Assembly: GCF_030530945.1 (NCBI RefSeq)
Contig: NZ_JAUMTZ010000001.1
Location: 296,635-360,634, forward strand
Length of the DNA stretch: 64,000 nucleotides
Direction: 5' to 3'
DNA from: Kocuria sp.
Lineage (GTDB): Bacteria > Actinomycetota > Actinomycetes > Actinomycetales > Micrococcaceae
Shown here piece by piece: positions 42,574-51,800 of this stretch (position 1 is its first letter; every line of letters starts with the position of its first letter). A program made the translations under genes and the position numbers. The notes below the pieces were generated by a model. The model had not been told where the DNA came from and searched no databases. It saw nothing but the letters and a program-made list of their open reading frames with translations.

Positions 42574-43545
42574 TTACTTCCCCTTCCCAGAGCCACCGGT
42601 GAGGTCCACCTTGAAGACCTTGATGGCCACGAGCGCGATGACCATCACGCAGATGAACAGGATCACCGAGATGGCGGAGCCCAGACCGATCTCGAGCCGG
42701 CCGATGGACGTGCGGTACGCCAGGAGGGAGAGCGTCTCGGTGCCGTACTGCCCCTGGGTCATGATGAAGATGTTGTCGAAGATGCGGAAGGCGTCCAGCG
42801 CGCGGAACACCACGGCCACCATGATGGCGGCCTTCATGTTCGGCAGGATCACCCGGGAGAGGCGCTGCCACGCGGACGCCCCGTCCACGCGTGCGGCCTC
42901 GGTGAGCTCGCCGGGGACCTGGGCCAGGCCGGAGAGCAGCAGCAGCGAGATGAACGGGGTGGTCTTCCAGATCTCGGAGGCCATGATCACGATCAGCGAC
43001 GGGGTCGCGGAGGCGAACCAGTTGAAGTCGGGCCCGATCACGGGCAGCCAGGAGAGCCAGTTGTTCACGTAGCCGGTGGTGATGTCGAACGCGTAGAACC
43101 ACGCGAACGCGGAGACCACGGTGATGATGCCGTACGGCACCAGGATGGCGGTGCGCAGCAGCCCGCGGGTGGCCTTGACGGCGCTGTGCATCACGAGCGC
43201 CAGAGCCAGCCCGAGCACGAGCTCCACCAGGACGGTGACCACCGTGATCAGCACGGTGACCCCCAGGTCACGCCAGAACACGTGGTCCGAGAGGACCGTG
43301 GCGTAGTTGCCCAGGAACACGAACTCCTTGTCCCCCGGCGCGGTGAGCCGGAAGGAGAACAGGGAGTCCCACAGGGCCTGGACGATGGGGTACAGCGTGA
43401 CCAGGAGCATGATCACGAACGCCGGGCCGGCCAGCAGCCATCCCAGCTTGCGCTCCGAGCGGGCCCGGTCCGAGAGCTGAGCCTTCTTGGGGCGGCTCTT
43501 CCCGGGCGCGGCTGCGCGGGCGTGAGAATCGACGGTGCTACTCAC
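42574..43545 (-). CDS. ABC sugar importer permease (SugA/MalF type)
   Basis: A 323-residue permease with six main transmembrane helices and an N-terminal cytoplasmic extension rich in Lys and Arg. The EAA loop is LTEAARVDGASAWQRLSRVI, typical of MalF/SugA. The long periplasmic loop between helices 1 and 2 fits SugA. The GTG start overlaps the stop of the binding-protein gene by GTGA, so translation is coupled. It pairs with the SugB-type subunit encoded 6 bases downstream. Confidence 0.88.
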   Translation of the reverse strand: MSSTVDSHARAAAPGKSRPKKAQLSDRARSERKLGWLLAGPAFVIMLLVTLYPIVQALWDSLFSFRLTAPGDKEFVFLGNYATVLSDHVFWRDLGVTVLITVVTVLVELVLGLALALVMHSAVKATRGLLRTAILVPYGIITVVSAFAWFYAFDITTGYVNNWLSWLPVIGPDFNWFASATPSLIVIMASEIWKTTPFISLLLLSGLAQVPGELTEAARVDGASAWQRLSRVILPNMKAAIMVAVVFRALDAFRIFDNIFIMTQGQYGTETLSLLAYRTSIGRLEIGLGSAISVILFICVMVIALVAIKVFKVDLTGGSGKGK

Positions 43546-44858
43546 AGCAGCGCATCTCCCTTCAGGACTTCCTTGATGAATTCGGTGGTCTCACGAGGGG
43601 TGTCCTCGGTGACATCGCTGGGCGGGGTCCAGTCCTGCTGGATCGCGCTGGAGATCTCGTTGTAGTACGGGGTCTGGGCGCGCGGCTTGGCGGCGTCCAG
43701 GGACTTCCGGATGGTCTCGGCCATGGGGTAGGCCTTCTTGACCTCGGGGTCCTCGAACGCCTTGGCGGAGGAGGGCGGGTTGCCGTTGGTCGCGAAGTAC
43801 TGGGCCTGGTGCTCGGAGGAGACGATGCACTGGACGGCCTGCCACGAGAGGTCCTGGTGCTGGGAGGAGGCTCCCACCCCCAGGTTGATCCCGCCCAGCG
43901 GGGGAGCGGAAGGGGTGTCGGCGTCCACGCGGGGCCACGTGGTCCACTTGATGTCGTCCACCACGGACTGGTCCAGGGAGCCCTCCTTCACAGCGGCCTG
44001 GGAGGCCGAGTAGATGAAGGGCCAGTTGACCATGAACGAGCCCTTGTCCCCCTGGAACTGGATCATGGAGGCGTTCTCGTCCTGGGTGGCGAGCCCGGGT
44101 CCGCCCAGGCCCTCCCGGCCGATGGTCCCGATGATCTCCGCGGCCTTGCGGCCCTGCTCCGAGTCGAGGTCCACCTGCGCGTCCTGACCGTCCTCGCCGT
44201 TGGTGACGATGTGGCCGCCGCCGGACTCCACGAGCCCGTTGACCCACACGGACATGGACTCACCGCGCACACCCTGCACTCCCAGGTACTTGTCCTGGGT
44301 CTTCGCGGCGTCGATGAGCTGGTCCCAGGTGACGGGCTTGGACATGTCCAGACCCGCGGCCTTGGCGGCGGACTCCCGGTACCAGAGCAGCTGCGTGTTG
44401 GCCCAGAAGGGGATGGCCACCAGCTCGCCGTTCCACTGGGCGCCCTTGAGGGGGCCTTCGAGGGTGTCCTTGGTGGTGGCCTCGACCACGTCCGAGGGCG
44501 GCTTGGCCAGGAACCCGGGCTCCGCGAGCTCGGGCACGTACGGCGGGTCCAGGCTCATGATGTCCATGGAGGTGTCACCGGCCGCGAGGCGTCGGGCGAG
44601 CTGCTCGCGCTGGGACGACGCGTCACGCGGCAGCAGCGAGGTCTGGATGGTGTACCTGCCGCCCGAGGCGTCCGAGCACTCCTGGGCGATGACGGCCTGG
44701 CCGCCGTCGTCGGGGTTGATGTACCACGTGAGAGTGGGTGGGCCGGATTCCCCGCTGCTGCACCCCGTGAGCAGCATGGCGGACGCGGCGGCGACGGCCG
44801 CGGCACTGCGGACGGCGCGCGGTTTCCCGGCCCTGCGTGAACGGTGAGTGGACTTCAC
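43542..44858 (-). CDS. sugar-binding lipoprotein, LpqY-like
   Basis: A 438-residue solute-binding lipoprotein: signal RSAAAVAAASAMLLTGC with lipobox LTGC, then PTLTWYINPDDGGQAVIAQE. The early segment SLLPRDASSQREQLARRLAA and MDIMSLDPPYVPELAEPGFL is the pattern I associate with LpqY, the trehalose receptor of actinobacteria. WVNGLVESGGGHIV is also shared. The true start is GTG 44858, with GGGAGGAAC upstream; the TAGACT -10 (minus strand 44950-44945) lies about 80 bases further. It heads the operon. Trehalose or a related disaccharide is the probable ligand. Confidence 0.85.
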   Translation of the reverse strand: MKSTHRSRRAGKPRAVRSAAAVAAASAMLLTGCSSGESGPPTLTWYINPDDGGQAVIAQECSDASGGRYTIQTSLLPRDASSQREQLARRLAAGDTSMDIMSLDPPYVPELAEPGFLAKPPSDVVEATTKDTLEGPLKGAQWNGELVAIPFWANTQLLWYRESAAKAAGLDMSKPVTWDQLIDAAKTQDKYLGVQGVRGESMSVWVNGLVESGGGHIVTNGEDGQDAQVDLDSEQGRKAAEIIGTIGREGLGGPGLATQDENASMIQFQGDKGSFMVNWPFIYSASQAAVKEGSLDQSVVDDIKWTTWPRVDADTPSAPPLGGINLGVGASSQHQDLSWQAVQCIVSSEHQAQYFATNGNPPSSAKAFEDPEVKKAYPMAETIRKSLDAAKPRAQTPYYNEISSAIQQDWTPPSDVTEDTPRETTEFIKEVLKGDALL

Positions 44859-44988
44859 GGTTGTTCCTCCCCTGACGAGCGACACTGCTGACAAGGACCG
44901 TCCGCGCACCCCCTGGGGTAAGCCGGGCGATTCAGCATTCGTACAGTCTACGGGTGGTGTGGGTCACTTCTGGCATGCGACGCGGTGC

Positions 44989-45909
44989 TCAGGAGAGAAG
45001 AGCCGCTATCAGCATCATGCTGAGCATGGATGTGGCGGTGGTGAGCAGGACGGTGTCCCGGCACACCGTGGTGGCGCGGTCGTAGCGCACGGCCGCCACG
45101 TAGAGGTTCTGGGCCGTGGGCAGCGCCGCCATGACCGCCGCCGCGTACAGGGCGTGGCCCTCGAGGCCCAGGGTCCCGGCGAGCAGCAGCGCCAGCACGG
45201 GGTGCACCACCACCTTGGCGCCGGTCGCCAGAAGGGTGTCCAGCCGCGCCCCGGGGACCGAGAGGGGTCGAGCCCGGACCAGGGAGATCCCGAACGCCAG
45301 CAGCATCGCGGGCACGGCGGCGCCCGCGACGATCTGCACGGGCTGCATCACGAGATCGGGGAGGGTCACGCCCGTGGCCGAGGAGAGGATGCCGAGGGCC
45401 GAGCCCACGATCAGGGGGTTGGTGCCGATGTTCTTCAGCACCGATCCCACGGTGGGCCGCTCACCGCCCGTGAGGGTGTCCATCACCGTCAGGTACAGCG
45501 GCGTGTTCAGGGCCAGCTGGAACAGCATCACGGGGGCCACCTGGGAGGCGTCCCCCAGGACGAACATGGCCACCGGGATCCCGAGGTTCGCGGCGTTGAC
45601 CTGCCCCGCGGCCTGCGCGCCCATCACCACGGTGGAGGCGTCCCGGCCGAGGACGAACCGGGAGAACAGCCCGTACGCGAGCATGGTGAGCCACGCGGAG
45701 GCCGCCGCCACGAGCAGCGGTGCGGAGAAGATGCGGTGGACGTCTGCGTGGGACAGGGTGGTGAACAGCAGCGGGGGAGAGCCCACGTAGAACGCGAGCC
45801 GGGACAGCACCTGCTGCCCCTCCGCGCCGAGCACGCCCGCACGGCCCACGGCGTACCCCGTGCCGATCACGGCCCACACCACGAAGAACCCGGAGAGGAC
45901 TCCTGTCAC
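44989..45909 (-). CDS. AEC-family transporter (auxin efflux carrier type)
   Basis: A 306-residue membrane protein with about ten helices. NAANLGIPVAMFVLGD in the middle and ALNTPLYLTVMDTL show the AEC pattern of two inverted halves, and LPTAQNLYVAAVRYDRATT near the end is typical of the family. These transporters move organic acids or amino acids such as malate. It follows panD on the same strand after 54 bases, so the two could be cotranscribed; a link to beta-alanine or pantothenate is possible but unproven. Confidence 0.85.
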   Translation of the reverse strand: MTGVLSGFFVVWAVIGTGYAVGRAGVLGAEGQQVLSRLAFYVGSPPLLFTTLSHADVHRIFSAPLLVAAASAWLTMLAYGLFSRFVLGRDASTVVMGAQAAGQVNAANLGIPVAMFVLGDASQVAPVMLFQLALNTPLYLTVMDTLTGGERPTVGSVLKNIGTNPLIVGSALGILSSATGVTLPDLVMQPVQIVAGAAVPAMLLAFGISLVRARPLSVPGARLDTLLATGAKVVVHPVLALLLAGTLGLEGHALYAAAVMAALPTAQNLYVAAVRYDRATTVCRDTVLLTTATSMLSMMLIAALLS

Positions 45910-45963
45910 GGGCGCGCCTCCTCGGCTCGGCGGAACCCCCGGGAGGGGTGGTGGGAACGGGGC

Positions 45964-46416
45964 CTACTCGTGGGCGGGCGAGGCATCCTCCCGGGCGCGC
46001 TCGTGGTCCCGGGCGTGGGGAGGGCGCACCATGTCCCCGACCACGGCGTCCGCCGGGTCCGAGCCCAGCGCCACGATCCGGTTGTGCTGGTCCACGTGCA
46101 CCACCCGGGGCTCGTACCCCGTGGCCTCGGCGGTGTCCATGAGGCCGTAGGCGATCAGGATCACCAGGTCCCCGGGATGCACCAGGTGGGCGGCCGCGCC
46201 GTTGATGCCCAGCACCCCGCTGCCGCGCTCGCCGGCGATCGTGTAGGTCTCCAGACGGGCGCCGTTGGTGACGTCCACGACGGCCACGAGCTCACCCGGG
46301 AGAATGTTCGCCGCGTCCAGGAGGTCCTGGTCCACGGTCACGGAGCCCACGTAGTGCAGGTCCGCCTGGGTCACGGTGGCACGGTGGATCTTCCCGGTGA
46401 ACATGGTGCGCAGCAT
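45964..46416 (-). CDS. panD: aspartate 1-decarboxylase
   Basis: Pyruvoyl enzyme that makes beta-alanine for pantothenate. The 150-residue precursor is cleaved between Gly24 and Ser25 in LHYVGSVTVD, giving the pyruvoyl group at Ser25. MLRTMFTGKIHRATVTQADL at the N-terminus and GERGSGVLGINGAAAHLVHP, then GDLVILIAYGLMD are textbook PanD. The last about 25 residues (PPHARDHERAREDASPAHE) are a charged extension. An AGGAG site precedes the ATG. In mycobacteria the 6C RNA has been linked to panD; a 6C-like RNA is in this window, but no complementary G-run is obvious at this gene start. Confidence 0.97.
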   Translation of the reverse strand: MLRTMFTGKIHRATVTQADLHYVGSVTVDQDLLDAANILPGELVAVVDVTNGARLETYTIAGERGSGVLGINGAAAHLVHPGDLVILIAYGLMDTAEATGYEPRVVHVDQHNRIVALGSDPADAVVGDMVRPPHARDHERAREDASPAHE

Positions 46417-46456
46417 GGGTGCTCCTGTGACGGCGGGTGACGGGTCCCGGCACGCA

Positions 46457-46490
46457 AACGCCCCGGGACCGCTGCGGGTCTCGGGGCGTT
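46457..46490 (-). terminator. hairpin terminator of tRNA-Gly
   Basis: AACGCCCCG (46457-46465) pairs with CGGGGCGTT (46482-46490), with more pairs inside. On the minus strand it follows the tRNA 3' end by about 16 bases and is followed by TTTGC. Confidence 0.7.
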
Positions 46491-46505
46491 CGTGGTGCGG
46501 TGCTG

Positions 46506-46576
46506 AGCGGCTGACGGGAATCGAACCCGCGTATCAGGCTTGGGAAGCGTGCGCTCTACCATTGAGCTACAGCCGC
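46506..46576 (-). tRNA. tRNA-Gly (anticodon CCC)
   Basis: A 71-nt cloverleaf on the minus strand. The acceptor GCGGCTG pairs with CAGCCGC with discriminator U; D arm GCTC-AATGGTA-GAGC; anticodon loop TTCCCAA gives anticodon CCC, reading GGG; T arm GCGGG-TTCGATT-CCCGT. CCA is not encoded. The anticodon stem CACGC/GCCTG has a C-C mismatch at the 29-41 position, and the T stem has a G-U end pair. The mismatch could reduce folding but the rest is orthodox. Confidence 0.93.
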
Positions 46577-46701
46577 AGTGTGCCGCTCGGTCGCCGAAGT
46601 GCTCCGACGCCGGTGCAACGCCCACCACTGTACAACACGCGGCCCGCCCGTGGTGTTCCGTGCGTGGCTGGGGCGCACGCGCCGTGGACTACCGTGGTGC
46701 C

Positions 46702-47280
46702 GTGCTCATCTCCGACCGGGACATCCGCCGCCAGCTGGACTCCGGGCGCGTGCGCCTGGAGCCGTACGACCCCGCCATGATCCAGCCCGCGAGCGTGGAC
46801 GTTCGCCTGGACCGCTGGTTCCGGCTCTTCGACAACCACAAGTACGCGCACATCGACCCCGAGCAGGAGCAGCCGGAGCTCACCCGGCTCGTGGAGGTCG
46901 CGCCGGACGAGCCGTTCGTCCTGCACCCGGGCGAGTTCGTCCTGGGGGCCACCTACGAGAAGGTCACCCTGCCGGACGACGTCGCCGCGCGCCTCGAGGG
47001 CAAGTCCTCCCTCGGACGGCTGGGTCTGCTGACGCACTCGACCGCGGGTTTCATCGACCCCGGCTTCTCTGGGCACGTGACCCTGGAGCTGTCCAACATG
47101 GCCACGCTGCCGATCAAGCTGTGGCCCGGCTCCAAGGTGGGGCAGCTGTGCTTCTTCCAGCTCTCCTCCGCCACCGAGCACCCCTACGGCAGCGGCGCGT
47201 ACGGCAACCGCTACCAGGGCCAGCGCGGGCCCACGGCCTCGCGCAGCCACGTGAACTTCCACCGCACCGTCATCGAGTAG
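46702..47280 (+). CDS. dcd: dCTP deaminase
   Basis: Trimeric dUTPase-fold enzyme that converts dCTP to dUTP, or in some actinobacteria directly to dUMP. The 192 residues include MIQPASVDVRLDRWFRLFDN, then ARLEGKSSLGRLGLLTHSTA and GFIDPGFSGHVTLELSN, with the catalytic Glu and nucleotide-binding serine-rich loop, and GNRYQGQRGPTASRSH at the end. A bifunctional deaminase/dUTPase, as in Mycobacterium, is plausible but not certain. GTG 46702 follows a TACCGT -10 (46690-46695) by 6 bases, so leaderless. Confidence 0.95.
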   Translation: MLISDRDIRRQLDSGRVRLEPYDPAMIQPASVDVRLDRWFRLFDNHKYAHIDPEQEQPELTRLVEVAPDEPFVLHPGEFVLGATYEKVTLPDDVAARLEGKSSLGRLGLLTHSTAGFIDPGFSGHVTLELSNMATLPIKLWPGSKVGQLCFFQLSSATEHPYGSGAYGNRYQGQRGPTASRSHVNFHRTVIE

Positions 47281-47290
47281 CGCCCGCCCC

Positions 47291-48661
47291 TCACGCCGCG
47301 GTGGTGGTCAGCCCCTCCGGCGGCCGGGGCGTGACCAGCAGCAGCACCAGCCCAGCCCCCACCACCACCAGGATCCCCAGCACCCCCCAGATCTGCGCGC
47401 CCAGCAGCGAGACGAACAGCCCGAACAGGCCCGGGGCCAGGAAGCTCACCGCGCGGCCGGTGGTCGCGTACAGGCCGTAGATCTCCCCGTCCCGCCCCGG
47501 CGGGATCAGCCTGCCCAGGTACGTGCGCGACGCCGCCTGGGCCGGTCCCACGAACAGGCACAGCGCCAGCCCGCACACCCAGAACGCCGGCTTGCCGTCC
47601 CAGAGCAGCAGTGCGGTTCCGGCCACCATGATGCCCACGAGCGAACCGGTGATGACCGCGCGCGGTCCGAGGGCGTCGTCGAGCGGGCCGCCCACGAACG
47701 CGCCGAGCGCGGCGAGCAGGTTGGCGGCCACCGCGAAGAGGATGACCTCGGTGAGGGAGAAGCCGAACGTGCCCGCGGCGAGCACGCCGCCGAAGGTGAA
47801 CACCCCGGCCAGGCCGTCCCGGTAGACGGCCGAGGAGAGCAGGAAGAAGACGGTGGCGCGGGAGGTTCGCCACAGAGAGGCGATCGTGGCGAACAGCTCG
47901 CGGTAGGCGCCCACCAGGCCGGGGCGGCGCTTGGGGGTCGAGGGTGGACGAGCGGGGCCGGCGGCGTCGTATGCTCGAAACGGCATGGTGCGCGCGGCGC
48001 GCATCAGGGGCAGGCAGAACGCCAGGATCCACGCGGCACTGAACAGGGCCACGGCGCGGTAGTTGAGGGCGTCGTCCGTGGGGATGCCCAGGAACCCCGG
48101 GGTGACGAAGCCGAACAGGACGAACGCGAGGGCGAAGATCCCGCCCACGTACCCGGCGCCCCAGCCCCAGCCTGAGATCCTGCCCATGCGGTCGGGCCCG
48201 GCCAGTGCCGGGAGCATGGAGTTGTAGCCCACCGTGGCGAACTCCTGCGCCACGCTGCCGGCCGCCACGAGGCCCACACCGAGCAGGAGGCACCCCGGTT
48301 CGGGGCGGGCCAGGAACGCGAGTGCCGTGCAGGCCACGAGCAGCCACGTGTTCAGGGTGAGGAACCGGGCCCGGGAGCGGGGGGAGTCGCCGCGCTGGCC
48401 GATGAGCGGCGCGGTGGCGGCGATCACGAACCCGGCCACCGTCATGGCCGCGCTGAGCACGGCGGAGGTGTGCTCGGGCGAGCCGAAGGGCTTGCTGGTG
48501 AGGTAGACCGTGAAGACGAACGTGAGCATCACCGAGTTGTAGGCGGAGGTCCCGGTGTCCCAGAGGCACCAGGCGAGCACCCGACCGCGGGAGCCGACCT
48601 GGGCGGCGGGGGAGGGGTGTGCGGGGTGCTGCTGGGCCGTGGCGGCACGGTCGCGGGTCAT
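47291..48661 (-). CDS. MFS transporter, UMF1/Atg22-like family
   Basis: A 456-residue protein with 12 predicted membrane helices. WCLWDTGTSAYNSVMLTFVF near the N-terminus, then GYNSMLPALA and SRTYLGRLIPPGRDGEIYGL are characteristic of UMF1 family proteins, the bacterial relatives of the yeast vacuole effluxer Atg22. They are thought to export small metabolites, perhaps amino acids. ATG 48661 lies 6 bases after a minus-strand TAGGGT -10 (48673-48668), predicting a leaderless mRNA. Its 3' end faces dcd with 10 bases between. Confidence 0.85.
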   Translation of the reverse strand: MTRDRAATAQQHPAHPSPAAQVGSRGRVLAWCLWDTGTSAYNSVMLTFVFTVYLTSKPFGSPEHTSAVLSAAMTVAGFVIAATAPLIGQRGDSPRSRARFLTLNTWLLVACTALAFLARPEPGCLLLGVGLVAAGSVAQEFATVGYNSMLPALAGPDRMGRISGWGWGAGYVGGIFALAFVLFGFVTPGFLGIPTDDALNYRAVALFSAAWILAFCLPLMRAARTMPFRAYDAAGPARPPSTPKRRPGLVGAYRELFATIASLWRTSRATVFFLLSSAVYRDGLAGVFTFGGVLAAGTFGFSLTEVILFAVAANLLAALGAFVGGPLDDALGPRAVITGSLVGIMVAGTALLLWDGKPAFWVCGLALCLFVGPAQAASRTYLGRLIPPGRDGEIYGLYATTGRAVSFLAPGLFGLFVSLLGAQIWGVLGILVVVGAGLVLLLVTPRPPEGLTTTAA

Positions 48662-48776
48662 GGGGCCACCCTACGGTGTGGCGGTGGTCACCGGGGGTCC
48701 TCGACGCTGTGCCCATCCGCGGGTGGCCGCGGACCGGGGCCCCGCTGTCCGGGGTCGTGGCAACACACCGTCTTGT

Positions 48777-48782
48777 TAGGAT
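48777..48782 (+). promoter_or_regulatory. -10 element of the mrp operon
   Basis: TAGGAT, about 92 bases before the mrpA start, is the best -10 candidate in the divergent gap. It predicts a leader of about 85 bases. No clear -35 was seen. Confidence 0.45.
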
Positions 48783-48873
48783 GGACCCCCGCACATTCTT
48801 CCCCCGACCCCATGACCACCGCCGTGCCCGGCCCGGGTGCGTGGGGCGGTTGCGGCCCGAAAGGCAGGGTTCC

Positions 48874-51800
48874 ATGATCTCGGTGCTGCTTCTCCACGGG
48901 ATCGCCGCCCTGTGCGCGCCCCCGCTCCTGAAGCGCACCGGCCGTTCCGGGTTCTACCTGGTGGCCCTGGTCCCGCTCGCGAGCTTCGTGTGGCTGTGCA
49001 CGCGGGCCCCGCGCGTCTACGGCCCGGAGGGTGGCTGGAGCACCACCGTCCCCTGGATCCCCCAGCTGGACATCTCCCTGGCCTTCCGCATGGACGCCCT
49101 GGCGTGGATGATGTGCCTGCTCGTCCTGGGTGTGGGCTCGCTCGTGCTGGCGTACTGCGCCCGGTACTTCAAAGCGGACGCCCAGGACGTCGGGCCCTTC
49201 GCCGGGCAGCTCGTGGCGTTCGCCGGGGCCATGTTCGGCCTGGTCACCGCGGACGACCTCATGGTGCTGTTCGTGTTCTGGGAGATCACCTCGGTGCTCT
49301 CCTTCCTGCTGATCTCCTACTCCCGCACCAAGCTCGCGGCACGTCGTGCCGCGCTGCAGGCCCTGGTCATCACCACGGCCGGCGGGCTCGCGATGCTCGT
49401 GGGCCTGCTGATGCTGGGCCACGCCGCCGGGACCTACCGGATCTCCGGGGTCCTGGATGCCGCCCCGGGCATGATCGGCTCCCCCGCGGTGGACGTGGCC
49501 GTGGTGCTGGTGCTCGCGGGCGTGGTCACCAAGTCCGCGCTGTTCCCCACCCACTTCTGGCTGCCGGCCGCGATGGCCGCTCCCACGCCCGTCTCCGCCT
49601 ACCTGCACGCGGCGGCCATGGTCAAGGCCGGGATCTACCTGGTGGCGCGCCTGGCGCCCGGGTTCGCGGACACCCAGTGGTGGCTGCCCGTGACCCTCAC
49701 GCTGGGGCTCGGGACCATGGTCTTCGGCGGCTGGGTGGCCCTGCGCCAGTACGACCTCAAGCTCATCCTGGCCTACGGCACGGTGAGCCAGCTGGGGTTC
49801 ATCACATCCGTCGTGGCCTTCGGCACCGCGGACACCGCGCTGGCCGGCATGGGCATGGTCATGGCCCACGGGCTGTTCAAGGCCCTGCTGTTCCTGAGCG
49901 TGGGCGTGATCGACCACCAGGCCGGCACCCGTGACATCCGCAGGCTCTCCGGCGTGGGGCGCATGGCGCCCAAACTGTTCACCGTGTCCGTGATCGGCGC
50001 CGCCTCCATGGCCGGAATCCCGCCCCTGCTCGGGTTCGTGACCAAGGAGGGTGTGCTCACGGCCTTCGTGGAGCACCTGTCCGAGCCCGCCGCGGTGGTC
50101 GCCCTCGCGGGGGTCACCCTGGGCTCGGTCCTCACCGTGGCCTACAGCGCCCGGTTCCTGTGGGGCGGCTTCGCCCGCAAGTCCGCCGAGTTCTCCGCGC
50201 TCGACGCCGCCCCGGACGGACAGTCCGTGATCAGCGAGTTCACCCCGGCGTCCTGGGCCTTCCTCATGGCGCCGATCGTGCTGGCCGTGTGCACCGTGGT
50301 CCTCGGCCTTTTCCCGGCGCCCCTCGAGGCGGGCATCCTGCCCTACCGGGACCTGTTCCCGGACGCACCCGAGTCCCACCTGCACCTGGAGCTGTGGCAC
50401 GGGCTGACCCCGGCGCTGGGGCTCTCCGTGCTCATCATCGCCGCGGGTCTGGCGCTGCACGCCGTGCGCGGTCCGGTCAACCGGTTCCAGAAGCGGCTGC
50501 CCGCCCTGCCCACCGGCGACTACGTCTACCGCCGGGTCATCAACGTGCTGGACGTGGTGGCCGTGTGGCTCACCGGGCGCACCCAGCGTGGTTCGCTGAT
50601 GTTCTACCTCTCCGTCATCCTGGTGACCGCCATCGTGGTCCCCCTCGTGGCACTGTTCTGGTACCAGACTCCGCCGCTCGCGGACTTCCGCCTGGCGGAC
50701 TCCCCGGCCCAGATGGCCACGGGGATCGCCATGGTCGTGGCGGCGCTGCTCGTGCTCACGGCGGGCAAGCGGTTCCTGGCCGTCCTGCTGGTCTCCGTCA
50801 CCGGGTACGGGCTGTCCCTGCTCTTCGCGCTGCACGGCGCCCCGGACCTCGCCCTGACCCAGATGCTCGTGGAGACCATCTCCCTGGTGGCCTTCGTGCT
50901 CGCGCTGCGCTCGCTGCCCGCCCCGCTGTGGAACCGCCGCCGCGCGGGCCACCGGGTGTTCCGGGCAGTGTTCGCCGTGGCTTTCGGGCTGTTCATGATG
51001 GCACTGGCGGCGTTCTCCATCTCCTCCCGCAGCGCCGAGCGGATCTCCCTGGACCTCCCGTCCATGGCGTACGAGATCGGCCACGGTGCGAACGTGGTCA
51101 ACGTGATCCTGGTGGACATCCGCGCCTGGGACACCATGGGCGAGATCTCCGTGCTCACGGTGGCCGCCACGGGCATCGCCTCCCTGATCTTCGTGAAGGG
51201 CCGCGGGGACCGGCTGCGCAGCGAGCGCCACGAACTGGACGCGGAGCGGCTCGAGGCCCTGCGCGGGGCGGACTCCGCGGCACACTCGCCGCAGGCGCAC
51301 ACGGAGCAGCTGGAGGCGGCCCGGCGCTTCACCTCCCGCCCGGACGCGGACCCGTTCCTGCTCGCGGGGCGCACCCTGGCCCCGGAGCGGCGCTCCATCA
51401 TCTTCGAGGTCGTGGCGCGGCTGCTGTTCCACACCTTCATGATCGTGTCCCTGTACCTGCTGATCGCCGGCCACAACGACCCCGGCGGGGGCTTCGCCGG
51501 TGGGCTCATGGCCTCCCTGGCCCTCACGCTGCGGTACCTGGCGGGCGGGCGCTACGAACTGGAGCGCGCCACCCTGGTCAACGCCGGCTGGATGCTCGGC
51601 GCGGGGCTGGCGATCGCCTCCCTCTACGCCGTGACCCCGGTGCTCTTCGGCGGCACGGTCATGGAGAGCTACACGTACGAGTGGGACGTGCCGCTGTTCG
51701 GCCACGTCAAGTTCGTCACGGCGCTGGTCTTCGACGTGGGCGTGTACCTGATCGTGGTGGGGCTGGTCCTCGACATCCTGCGCTCGCTCGGCGGGCGCAT

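Noticed and set aside
48688..51705. 1005-codon open frame on the minus strand over mrpA
   Set aside because: It is antisense to a clear MrpA gene, its protein is a His/Gln/Gly/Arg-rich composition typical of a GC-rich shadow frame, and it has no family motifs.
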